A stretch of 64,000 nucleotides of DNA from Methylobacterium sp. 17Sr1-1 (GTDB taxonomy: Bacteria; Pseudomonadota; Alphaproteobacteria; Rhizobiales; Beijerinckiaceae): the NCBI RefSeq assembly GCF_003173775.1, contig NZ_CP029552.1:4839001-4903000 (forward strand), in the 5' to 3' direction. The translations under genes were made by a program, and so were the position numbers. Positions 18,750-26,348 of this stretch are shown one piece after another. Within the stretch, counting starts at the first letter, position 1, and the number at the start of each line of letters is the position of its first letter. The notes under the pieces are model-generated. The model had not been told where the DNA came from and made no database searches. It worked only from the letters and a program-made list of their open reading frames with translations.

Positions 18750-19661
18750 TTACCCCGCCCCACCCGGCAGGGCCGTCCCCGTCACCTGCGCGTAGATCCG
18801 CGCCACCGAGGCGTCGTCGTCGCGGCCCATGCCGGCGCCGGCGGCCATCAGGAACATCTGGAGCGCGGCGGCGGCCACCGGCACAGGGAACTTCTGGGTC
18901 CGGGCCATGTCCTGCACGATGCCCAGATCCTTGACGAAGATGTCGACCGCGCTGCGCGGCGCGTAATCGCCGTCGAGCACGTGCGGCATCCGGTTCTCGA
19001 ACATCCAGGAATTGCCGGCAGACGCCGTGATGACCTCGTAGACCTTGCGCAGGTCGAGCCCCTGGCGCGCCGCGAAGGCCATCGCCTCGCTCGCCGCGGC
19101 GATGTGCACGCCGGCGAGCAACTGGTTGATCATCTTGAACGCCGCGCCCTGGCCGGCGGCATCGCCCAGCTCGTAGAGCTTGGCCGCCATGGCGTCGAGG
19201 GCGGGCTTCGCCTGGGCGAAGGCCGCCGCGCTGCCGGAGGCCAGGATCGTCAGCTCGCCTTGCGCCGCGCGCTGGGCGCCGCCGCTGATCGGCGCGTCGA
19301 GGTAGTGGCGGCCGGTGGCCTCGAGCCGGGCGGCGAGGCGGCGGGCGATCTCGGGGTCCATCGTGGCGCAGGAGACGAACACCGCGCCTTCCGGCATCGC
19401 CTCGGCGATGCCGCCCTCTCCGAACAGCACCGCCTCGGTCTGGGCGGCGTTGACGACGACGCAGACCACGATGCTTGCGTCCCGCGCGGCCTGCGCCGCG
19501 CTGGCGGCGCCGCGGCCGCCCTCGGAGGCGAAACGTGCCACGTTGTCGGGTGTGACGTCGCTGCCGGCGACGTCGAGGCCGGCCCGGCGCAGGGCCTGCG
19601 CCATGCCGTAGCCCATCGAGCCGAGACCGATCACTGCGACGCGGGCGGGGGTGTCGCTCAT
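18750..19661 (-). CDS. ltnD: L-threonate dehydrogenase
   Basis: NAD-dependent beta-hydroxyacid dehydrogenase of 303 aa that oxidises L-threonate to 2-oxo-tetronate. The N-terminal Rossmann motif is VIGLGSMGYGMAQAL, the substrate loop LDAPISGGAQRA, and the catalytic lysine lies in FKMINQLLAGVHIAA. The stretch MFENRMPHVLDGDYAPRSAV matches the LtnD group better than tartronate-semialdehyde reductases. Start ATG 19661 has AGGGAGGAT; the open frame up to 19928 overlaps the regulator on the other strand and is rejected. First gene of the minus-strand arm of the tetronate cluster, with an operator-like palindrome upstream. Confidence 0.88.
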   Translation of the reverse strand: MSDTPARVAVIGLGSMGYGMAQALRRAGLDVAGSDVTPDNVARFASEGGRGAASAAQAARDASIVVCVVVNAAQTEAVLFGEGGIAEAMPEGAVFVSCATMDPEIARRLAARLEATGRHYLDAPISGGAQRAAQGELTILASGSAAAFAQAKPALDAMAAKLYELGDAAGQGAAFKMINQLLAGVHIAAASEAMAFAARQGLDLRKVYEVITASAGNSWMFENRMPHVLDGDYAPRSAVDIFVKDLGIVQDMARTQKFPVPVAAAALQMFLMAAGAGMGRDDDASVARIYAQVTGTALPGGAG

Positions 19662-19743
19662 GCCGTATCCTCCCTGCGGGCCGTGACCGGCCCGGACCTG
19701 CGCGATCTGACGCCGCGCCATCGCCCCAAGCTCTAGCACTGAT

Positions 19744-19759
19744 TTGGCAGCGCTGCCAA
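19744..19759. promoter_or_regulatory. Candidate LacI-family operator between ltnD and the regulator
   Basis: Perfect 16-bp palindrome TTGGCAGCGCTGCCAA with the central CG typical of LacI/GntR-type operators, placed in the divergent gap 83 bp before ltnD and 97 bp before the regulator gene. It probably controls both arms. Regulator pairing is inferred from position. Confidence 0.7.
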
Positions 19760-19855
19760 TCCGGATCATGGATCCGTTGAGCCGGCCCGGGAACCGTGAC
19801 ATCGTGGCGGTCCCGAGCCGCCGTGACAAGGTGCCGGGCGACGACGGGAGGGCGG

Positions 19856-20902
19856 ATGGACGAGGGGGGCAACGAGGCCTTCGCGGCCGACGAGGACGGC
19901 TTGCGGGACGGGATCGGCCGGCGCCCAATCACGCTCGCGGACGTCGCCCGCGAGGCGCGGGTCGGCGAGAGCACGGTGTCGCGGGTCCTGCGCAGCCACG
20001 GCTCGTTCTCGGAGAAGACCCGGGCCCGGGTCGAGGCGGCGGTGGCGCGCCTCGGCTACGTGCCGAACCGCATCGCCGGGACGCTGGCCTCCACCGGCTC
20101 GCGGCTGATCGGCATCGTCATCCCGTCGCTCACCAACATCGTCTTCCCGGACCTCCTGCGCGGCGCGACCGCGGCCCTGGAGCAGGAGGGCTTCCAGTCG
20201 GTGATCGCCGTCACCGATTACGACCAGGACAAGGAGGAGGCGGTGGTCGGCTCGCTGCTGAGCTGGCGCCCGGCCGGGCTGATCGTCACCGGGCTCGAGC
20301 ACAATCCGGGCACGCGTCGGCGGCTGCTTGCCAGCGGCGTGAGGGTGGCCGAGCTCCTCGACGTCGACGGGCCGGGGCTCGACATCGTCGTCGGCTATTC
20401 CAACCGCGCGGCCGGCGAGGCGAGCGCCCGCCACCTCGCCGGCCGCGGCTATCGCCGCATCGGCTATATCGGCCACGACCTCACCAAGGATAAGCGCGCC
20501 GCCAAGCGCTATGCCGGCTTCCGCGAGGCCTTGGGTGCGGCCGGGCTGGCGCTCGCCGGCGAGGAGCGGGTGGCGAGTCCGTCCTCGGTCGAGGCCGGCC
20601 GGCAGGGGCTGGAGACCCTGCTCGCCCGTGTGCCGGACCTCGACGCGGCCTATTTCTCGAACGACGACATGGCGCTCGGCGGCTATTTCCACTGCCTCGC
20701 CCACGGCCTTTCGGTTCCGGGACGGCTGGCCTTGTTCGGCTATAACGGCCTCGATGTCGGCCGGCTGATGCCGCAGCCGCTCGCCACCATCCGCACCCCG
20801 CGGGTCGAGGCCGGCACGACGGCGGCCCGGCTCCTCTGCACCGGGGGCCCGGCGACGGTGGTGGATCTCGGCTTCGAGCTGATCGAGGGAGCGACGGCGT
20901 GA
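19856..20902 (+). CDS. LacI-family transcriptional regulator of the tetronate genes
   Basis: A 348-aa LacI/GntR-type regulator: N-terminal helix-turn-helix ITLADVAREARVGESTVSRV (about 25-44) and hinge, then a periplasmic-binding-protein-like effector domain (RLIGIVIPSLTNIVFPDLL, FGYNGLDVGRLMPQPL). Start ATG 19856 follows GGGAGGGCGG. It is divergent from ltnD and overlaps otnC by four bases (GTGA), so it is in the same transcription unit as a pathway enzyme and probably regulates itself. The likely inducer is a C4 acid or intermediate, by inference. The palindrome at 19744-19759 is its probable site. Confidence 0.92.
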   Translation: MDEGGNEAFAADEDGLRDGIGRRPITLADVAREARVGESTVSRVLRSHGSFSEKTRARVEAAVARLGYVPNRIAGTLASTGSRLIGIVIPSLTNIVFPDLLRGATAALEQEGFQSVIAVTDYDQDKEEAVVGSLLSWRPAGLIVTGLEHNPGTRRRLLASGVRVAELLDVDGPGLDIVVGYSNRAAGEASARHLAGRGYRRIGYIGHDLTKDKRAAKRYAGFREALGAAGLALAGEERVASPSSVEAGRQGLETLLARVPDLDAAYFSNDDMALGGYFHCLAHGLSVPGRLALFGYNGLDVGRLMPQPLATIRTPRVEAGTTAARLLCTGGPATVVDLGFELIEGATA

Positions 20903-21579
20903 CGGATGTATCGGGCAAGAGCGAATCCTCCCTGCGCGAGGCGATCTGCCGCTTCGGCCGCTCGCTGTTCGAGCGCGGCCTGACGCCGGGCTCGTCGGGC
21001 AACATCTCGCTGCGCCTCGACGACGGCGGCTGGCTGGTGACGCCGACCAACGCCTCCCTCGGCTTCCTCGACCCGGCCCGGATCTCCCGCCTCGACCGCG
21101 ACGGGCGGCTTTTGTCCGGCGACAAGCCCACCAAGGAGATCCCGCTCCACGGTGCCCTCTACGACAGCCGGGCTTCCGCCCGGGCGATCGTCCACCTCCA
21201 CTCGACCCACGCCGTCGCGGTCTCGATGCTGCCGGAGATCGACCCCCGCGCGGTGCTGCCGCCGCTGACCCCCTACAGCCTGATGCGGGCCGGCGCGGTG
21301 GCTTTGGTGCCCTACTACCGCCCCGGCGACCCGGCGGTGGCGGACGCGATCCGGGGGCTCGCGGGCCAATATTCCTCGGTGCTGCTCGCCAATCACGGGC
21401 CGGTGGTCGCCGGCGACGACCTGGAGGCGGCGGTCTTCGCCACCGAGGAGCTGGAGGAGACCGCCAAGCTCTACCTGCTCCTGCGCAACCTCAACCCGCG
21501 CCACCTGACCCCGGCGCAGGTGCAGGATCTGGTGGCGCATTTCGGGCTGACATTGCCGGAGCACGGGCACGACCATTGA
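20899..21579 (+). CDS. otnC: 3-oxo-tetronate 4-phosphate decarboxylase (class II aldolase family)
   Basis: Last step of the C4 acid pathway: decarboxylates 3-oxo-tetronate 4-phosphate to dihydroxyacetone phosphate. The 226-aa protein is of the class II aldolase/adducin family with LTPGSSGNISLRL (substrate phosphate loop), Glu in PTKEIPLH (E80), and the Zn ligands H99 and H101 in VHLHSTHAVA plus the later NHGPVV. The GTG start at 20899 overlaps the regulator's stop (GTGA), so it is coupled to it. The enzyme genes are split between both arms of the divergent cluster. Confidence 0.87.
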   Translation: MTDVSGKSESSLREAICRFGRSLFERGLTPGSSGNISLRLDDGGWLVTPTNASLGFLDPARISRLDRDGRLLSGDKPTKEIPLHGALYDSRASARAIVHLHSTHAVAVSMLPEIDPRAVLPPLTPYSLMRAGAVALVPYYRPGDPAVADAIRGLAGQYSSVLLANHGPVVAGDDLEAAVFATEELEETAKLYLLLRNLNPRHLTPAQVQDLVAHFGLTLPEHGHDH

Positions 21580-21617
21580 GGGCTCGTTTGGCGGGCCCGA
21601 CTTTTTTGACACCCACA

Positions 21618-21753
21618 GGGTCATTCCGGGGCCGCACAGCGGAGCCCGGAATCCAGAAACTCAGGTGGGAGACGATCAGGCGGAAAGCGTCCGCACTTTT
21701 TGTCGCCCTCAGCGGCTCTGGATTCCGGGCTCCGCTACGCGGCCCCGGAATGA
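21618..21753. repeat. ~140-bp palindromic element, family C copy 2
   Basis: GGTCATTCCGGGGCCGC and its complement GCGGCCCCGGAATGACT enclose AGCCCGGAATCCAG and CTGGATTCCGGGCT arms. Same design as 18570-18720 and 44541-44696. Lies 38 bp after otnC. Confidence 0.85.
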
Positions 21754-21823
21754 CTCGGAGAGGGTCAAGGCTGTGGCGCGAGGCGAGCAGCTCGCTCGCT
21801 TTCTATTCCAATCGAGAGAGCGG

Positions 21824-22300
21824 ATGCCTGCGATCATGTCTGACGAGTCCGCCTGGGTGACCACCGACAAGGCGCTCGTCGCGTCACTCCCGGGTGGACA
21901 GGCCGTCATCAAGTGGTTCGGGTTCTGCCCGAGCTTCCACGATGCGACCCTGGACGGCATCACCATCGCGGGTGGCAACGCATCGCTCACGCTCGGGGCG
22001 TTCCGGATGACGGATCGGACCGACGAGGAGGGTTATTTCATCCTCGACCGGCACGCACAGGTGGTGATCCACATGCGCCGCGTCACCGGGCTGAGCCTGA
22101 CGGGCGACGCCGCATCCATCATCTCGGAGCTGACTGTCAGGCGCCTGCCCGCGACTCCGGACCGATCCGAATGGCCGACCTGCACCGGACCCGCAGCGGG
22201 CGACATCGAGGTCGCGTTCGGCACCTCGATCGGCCTCACCGGATCATTCTACGCCGGGGACGTGGAATTCGAGCTTCGTCCTGCCGAAGAACCAGCGTAG
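21824..22300 (+). CDS. Hypothetical protein with an Imm50-like N-terminal motif
   Basis: A 158-aa protein I do not firmly recognise. The segment VIKWFGFCPSFHDATLDGI resembles the (F/W)G-x-PSFHDAE motif of Imm50-type immunity proteins, which neutralise polymorphic toxins; the rest is beta-rich and acidic, with IEVAFGTSIGLTGSFYAGDV near the C-terminus. No toxin gene is adjacent: it lies between a palindromic repeat and tRNA-Glu. Start taken at ATG 21824 (after GAGAGAGCGG) although ATG 21836 is possible. The codon bias is somewhat less GC-extreme than its neighbours. Confidence 0.65.
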   Translation: MPAIMSDESAWVTTDKALVASLPGGQAVIKWFGFCPSFHDATLDGITIAGGNASLTLGAFRMTDRTDEEGYFILDRHAQVVIHMRRVTGLSLTGDAASIISELTVRRLPATPDRSEWPTCTGPAAGDIEVAFGTSIGLTGSFYAGDVEFELRPAEEPA

Positions 22301-22331
22301 CGCGAGAAGGCTCGAAGACATCTCCGGCCGG

Positions 22332-22407
22332 TGGCGCTCCCAAGGGGACTCGAACCCCTGTTTTCGCCGTGAGAGGGCGACGTCCTAGACCGCTAGACGA
22401 TGGGAGC
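22332..22407 (-). tRNA. tRNA-Glu (anticodon CTC)
   Basis: Read on the minus strand: acceptor GCTCCCA pairs with TGGGAGC, the anticodon stem TCGCC/GGCGA encloses the loop CTCTCAC with anticodon CTC (22371-22373), the T arm is AGGGGTTCGAGTCCCCT, discriminator G, and CCA is encoded at 22332-22334. Decodes GAG. No integrase or repeat of its 3' end is seen nearby. Confidence 0.95.
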
Positions 22408-22502
22408 TGGCCCGGCGGGATGGCGGCGGTATAGCGACGGGCCTGGACGGGCACAAGCCCGAAATCGTATGCCGGCGACGTTTTCGAGCGAGGTGGGCAG
22501 GA

Positions 22503-23501
22503 GTGGTGGGGTTGAGCGAGGCTGATCTTCGCGAGGGCGTGATCCCGGAAGGGGAGGGGAGCGAGCGCCTGGACCGGGCCCTGGCGCGGCTCTGGCCGGA
22601 TTTGTCGCGCAGCCGCCTGCAGGCGCTGATCCGCGAGGGGCAGGTGACCCTGGAGGATGCGCCGGCGGGCGATCCCTCCGCCAAGGTCGTGGGCGGCCAG
22701 CGCGTCGCCGTGTCGGTGCCGCCGCCACGCCCGGCCGAGCCGGCGCCGGAGGCTCGCGACCTCGCGGTCGTCTACGAGGACGACGACCTGATCGTGATCG
22801 ACAAGCCGGCCGGGCTCGTGGTGCATCCGGGCGCCGGCAACGACAGCGGCACGCTGGTCAACGCGCTGCTGGCCCATTGCGGCGCCAGCCTCTCGGGCAT
22901 CGGCGGGGTCGCGCGGCCGGGCATCGTCCACCGCCTCGACAAGGACACGACCGGCCTGATGGTGGTGGCCAAGACCGACCTCGCCCACCAGGACCTCTCG
23001 GCGCAATTCGCCGATCACGGCCGCACCGGGCCGCTGGAGCGGGCCTACCTGGCCCTGGTCTGGGGCCTGCCCGATCCCGCGAGCGGCACGATCGACGCCG
23101 CGCTCGCCCGCTCTGAGCGCAACCGGGAGAAGATCGCGGTGGTGCGGGAAGGCCGCGGCCGCCACGCGATCACCCATTACCGCACCGAGGCCGCCCTCGG
23201 GGAGCGGGAGGCGGTGGGGCTCGTGCGCTGCCGGCTCGAGACCGGGCGCACCCACCAGATCCGCGTGCACCTCGCCCATCGCGGCCACCCGCTCCTCGGG
23301 GACGCGACCTACGGCGCGGCGTTCCGCACCAAGGCGAACCGCCTGGAACCGGAGGCCCGTGCGGCGCTCGACGCCCTCGGCCGGCAGGCGCTGCACGCGG
23401 CGCTCCTCGGCTTCCGCCACCCCCGCACCGGCGAAGCGCTCCGCTTCGAGAGCCCGCCGCCGGCCGACATGGCGCGGCTGATCGCGGCGCTGACGCCCTG
23501 A
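22503..23501 (+). CDS. rluD: RluA-family 23S rRNA pseudouridine synthase (RluD type)
   Basis: A 332-aa pseudouridine synthase: N-terminal S4 RNA-binding domain (ERLDRALARLWPDLSRSRLQ) and catalytic domain with the active-site Asp in GIVHRLDKDTTGLMVVAK, followed by ETGRTHQIRVHLAH and HPLLGDATYG. The RluD assignment (helix 69 of 23S rRNA) rests on length and on its place directly upstream of rpoH, which is usual in alphaproteobacteria; RluC-type activity cannot be excluded. Start GTG 22503 lies beside GGCAGGAG; the neighbouring GTG 22506 is equally possible. Confidence 0.9.
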   Translation: MVGLSEADLREGVIPEGEGSERLDRALARLWPDLSRSRLQALIREGQVTLEDAPAGDPSAKVVGGQRVAVSVPPPRPAEPAPEARDLAVVYEDDDLIVIDKPAGLVVHPGAGNDSGTLVNALLAHCGASLSGIGGVARPGIVHRLDKDTTGLMVVAKTDLAHQDLSAQFADHGRTGPLERAYLALVWGLPDPASGTIDAALARSERNREKIAVVREGRGRHAITHYRTEAALGEREAVGLVRCRLETGRTHQIRVHLAHRGHPLLGDATYGAAFRTKANRLEPEARAALDALGRQALHAALLGFRHPRTGEALRFESPPPADMARLIAALTP

Positions 23502-23799
23502 CGGAGAGACGTTGCGGGAGCGTGGCGGTACGGAACCCGGGATGAGAACCCCTGCCCCGCACGTCTCATTGACGAGGGTGCGGGATCGGGATCGCCCTGC
23601 GCGAGGTCTTCCTGCGGCAGTGTGGCACCGCACGCGGCGAACCGCCACGGCAACACAAAACGCCGCCTCACGCGTTAGTCGCGACACCCGTCGCTACCCG
23701 GTCGGACCGCTCTCTGCTATGGTGGCAGATCGAACGGCCGGCCAACGGGAGGTCGTTCGCGCTCGCCCATGTCTCGCGGGGAGCTTCTAGGAGGTTGGA

Positions 23800-24690
23800 A
23801 TGGCTGCTGCACTTCCCGTGCTCGCCAACGAAGGGGGCCTGTCGCGCTACCTCGACGAGATCCGCCGGTTCCCGATGCTGGAGCCGACGGAAGAGTACAT
23901 GCTGGCCAAGAGCTGGCGCGAGCACGGCGACCGTGACGCCGCTCACAAGCTCGTGACCTCCCACCTGCGGCTCGTGGCCAAGATCGCCATGGGCTATCGC
24001 GGCTACGGCCTGCCGATCGGCGAGGTGGTGTCCGAGGGCAATGTCGGCCTGATGCAGGCCGTCAAGCGCTTCGACCCCGACAAGGGCTTCCGCCTCGCTA
24101 CCTACGCGATGTGGTGGATCAAGGCGGCAATTCAAGAATACATCCTGCGTTCGTGGTCGCTCGTGAAGATGGGCACCACCGCGAACCAGAAGAAGCTGTT
24201 CTTCAACCTGCGCAAGGCCAAGGGCCGCATCTCCGCCCTCGACGAGGGCGACCTGCGCCCCGACCAGGTCAAGCAGATCGCCACCCGCCTCGGCGTGCCC
24301 GAGCAGGACGTGATCGACATGAACCGCCGCCTCGGCGGCGACGCGTCGCTCAACGCCCCGTTGCGCGAGGAGGGCGAGGGCGAGTGGCAGGACTGGCTCG
24401 TCGACGACAGCCCGACCCAGGAGACCGTGCTCGCCCGCGAGGAAGAGGGGCAGAACCGCCTCGCCGCCCTCAAGGATGCGCTGGGCGTGCTCAACCCGCG
24501 CGAGCGCCGGATCTTCGAGGCCCGGCGGCTGGCCGACGACCCGATCACCCTGGAGGACCTGTCGAGCGAGTTCGGCGTCTCTCGCGAGCGGGTGCGGCAG
24601 ATCGAGGTGCGGGCCTTCGAGAAGGTGCAGGATGCGGTCAAGCGCAACCTCGCCACCCGCGAGGCGCCGCGGGCGGGGGTGCCGGCCTGA
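23800..24690 (+). CDS. rpoH: RNA polymerase sigma-32 factor (heat shock)
   Basis: Alternative sigma factor of 296 aa directing RNA polymerase to heat-shock promoters. Region 2 contains HLRLVAKIAMGYRGYGLPI and YAMWWIKAAIQEYIL; the RpoH box QKKLFFNLRK (about 130-139), specific to this group, is intact; region 4 ends in the helix-turn-helix VSRERVRQIEVRAFEKVQ. Start ATG 23800 is preceded by TAGGAGG. The 298-bp upstream gap contains no gene and presumably the promoter. Some Methylobacterium and rhizobial genomes hold several rpoH copies, so this may be one of a set. Confidence 0.96.
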   Translation: MAAALPVLANEGGLSRYLDEIRRFPMLEPTEEYMLAKSWREHGDRDAAHKLVTSHLRLVAKIAMGYRGYGLPIGEVVSEGNVGLMQAVKRFDPDKGFRLATYAMWWIKAAIQEYILRSWSLVKMGTTANQKKLFFNLRKAKGRISALDEGDLRPDQVKQIATRLGVPEQDVIDMNRRLGGDASLNAPLREEGEGEWQDWLVDDSPTQETVLAREEEGQNRLAALKDALGVLNPRERRIFEARRLADDPITLEDLSSEFGVSRERVRQIEVRAFEKVQDAVKRNLATREAPRAGVPA

Positions 24691-24704
24691 GGTAGGCCGG
24701 CACT

Positions 24705-24806
24705 AGAGCACTTCACGATCGCGTTGCAATCGTGAAGCTCTCTAAGTTCTTGATTTTGCAGCATTTTCTGCGACGAACCGGTATCCGCTCCGTCGGAAAA
24801 TGCTCT
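24705..24806 (-). repeat. ~100-bp two-hairpin element, family A copy 2
   Basis: On the minus strand it begins TAGAGCATTTTCCGACG, has the ACCGGTTCGTCG core and the CAAAATCAAG linker, then the hairpin AGAGCTTCACGATTG...CGATCGTGAAGTGCTCT. Its first three bases are the stop codon of the AEC transporter gene. Confidence 0.9.
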
Positions 24807-25737
24807 ACCCCATCGGCACCACGATCGAGAGGCCGATCAGCACCAGGGGCATCGCGACCAGCGCCTGCACGGTCTGCACCGCCGTGATGCCAGCCATCAG
24901 CGGCGCATCGCCGCCGAGCTGGCGGGCGAGGATGTAGGCCGAGGAGGCGGTCGGCAGCACCTGGAACAGCAGGGCCGTGGTGAGCGCCGGCCCGTGCAGC
25001 CCGAGCCCGTGCGCCACCAGCACGGTCGCCGTCGGCATCGCCAGGAACTTCATCGCCGAGGCCGAAGCCACCGGGCGGATCCAGGCCCGGGCGCCCTCGA
25101 ATTCGAGCGCCGCCCCGACGCAGAGCAGGCCGATCGGCAGCGACGCCGCGCCTAGTGTGCGCAAAGCCGGCTCCAGCCCCGGCGGCAGGCCCCAGCCGAG
25201 GAGCTGGACGGCGAGGCCCGCCAGCGACGACACGATCAGCGGATTGGTGGCGAGCTGCCGGAGGATGCCCCGCGGCGTCAGCCGCGCCGCGCCGTGGCGG
25301 GCGAAGACCAGCACGCACAGCACGTTGACCGTCGGCACGATCGCCGCGTTGCAGATCGCCGCGAGCGCGATCCCCTTGGCCCCGAACAGCCCGGCGGCGA
25401 GCGTGACGCCGACGTAGTTGTTGAAGCGCACGCTGCCCTGGAACACCGAGGTGAAGGCCGGCCCGTCGATCCGCATGACGGGCCGCAGGGCGACGACGAG
25501 GGCCGCCACGACGAGGGTCGAGAGGATCAGCGTCAGGGCGAGCGCGCCCACCGGCACCGCCTCGACCTGCGCGGTGGCGAGGCTGTGGAAGAACAGGCTC
25601 GGCAGCAGCACGAAGTAGCCGAGGCGCTCGGCCTGCGGCCAGAAAGCTTCCGCGAGGAAGCGGCGGCGGCGCAAGGTCAGGCCGAGGGCCGTCAGGATGA
25701 CGACCGGCAGGAGGGCCAGCAGGACGGCGCCGGTCAT
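24805..25737 (-). CDS. AEC-family transporter (auxin efflux carrier type)
   Basis: Inner-membrane secondary transporter of 310 aa with about ten transmembrane helices in two five-helix halves separated by a short polar region near residue 155. Family features are the early ALLPVVILTALGLTLRRR, SVRFNNYVGVTLAAGLFG and the C-terminal VLPTASSAYILARQLGGD. Bacterial relatives move malate, malonate or other dicarboxylates. Start ATG 25737; the frame extends to 25920 without a better start. The TAG stop is formed by the tip of a repeat element, so its C-terminus may have been shortened or extended by that insertion. Confidence 0.9.
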   Translation of the reverse strand: MTGAVLLALLPVVILTALGLTLRRRRFLAEAFWPQAERLGYFVLLPSLFFHSLATAQVEAVPVGALALTLILSTLVVAALVVALRPVMRIDGPAFTSVFQGSVRFNNYVGVTLAAGLFGAKGIALAAICNAAIVPTVNVLCVLVFARHGAARLTPRGILRQLATNPLIVSSLAGLAVQLLGWGLPPGLEPALRTLGAASLPIGLLCVGAALEFEGARAWIRPVASASAMKFLAMPTATVLVAHGLGLHGPALTTALLFQVLPTASSAYILARQLGGDAPLMAGITAVQTVQALVAMPLVLIGLSIVVPMG

Positions 25738-26021
25738 GATGAGGCTGTCTCGGGGCAGGGTTGTCGTCGAACAGGGCTGAGCGTTCCGCAACCGGCCCGC
25801 GATGCGGAAGTCAAGGTTCTCGCTTAGCCGATGGGACTGCCCGCTCCCAGCCGCTCCCGGGTAGGGCGGCCATGCGTGGCTCAACGGGCCGCCCGGCGAT
25901 TCCTCGGCAAAGCGGCGCATCGCGCTCCCGCTCGGTCGGTGCCTGCCCCGGATGGGCCGTCACGTTACCGACATATCCGTCGCGGCTGACCTCGATGCGC
26001 CAGAGGACCGGGGCTGGGGTG

Positions 26022-26283
26022 CGCATCGGCCAGGTGCAGGGCGTGACTCGCCGCCGTGGTGGAGGAGCAGGGGGCCGCGACCCGGGAGATCGTCCGCAAC
26101 GTGGCGCAGGCGGCGAGCGGCACCTCCGGGGTGACCGGCAACATCGCGGGCGTGGCGCGCGCCTCGGAGGATACCGGCGCGGCGGCGTCCCAGGTGCCGG
26201 CCTCGGCCTCCGAGCCGTCGCGCCAGTCCGAGCACCTCACGGCCGAGGTCGGACGCTTCCTCGTGACGATCCGGGCGGCGTGA
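26022..26283 (+). pseudogene. Decayed 3' end of a methyl-accepting chemotaxis protein gene
   Basis: In-frame translation from 26056 gives VEEQGAATREIVRNVAQAAS and ends SRQSEHLTAEVGRFLVTIRA, which aligns with the last 75 residues of the intact receptor at 4199-6166 ([19 protein letters not shown] ... [13 protein letters not shown]). Just upstream an IGQVQ-like fragment appears in another frame, and the helical tip, HAMP and sensor domains are missing. So this is a truncated, frameshifted remnant in the 611-bp gap between the AEC transporter and the next gene. The rest of that gap shows no gene. Confidence 0.75.
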
Positions 26284-26348
26284 GGCGGCTGGCGCGAGCT
26301 AAGGAGTGGGATCCGCCGCTTACCGCCGCTCGGCCGGGATGCGGCGGC

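Noticed and set aside
22332..22407. tRNA-Glu as an integration site for a genomic island
   Set aside because: No integrase, and no second copy of the tRNA 3' end was seen nearby; flanking genes are ordinary chromosomal ones.
23502..23799. 92-codon frame between rluD and rpoH
   Set aside because: Arg/Thr/Ala-rich translation without domain or ribosome site; more likely the rpoH promoter region.
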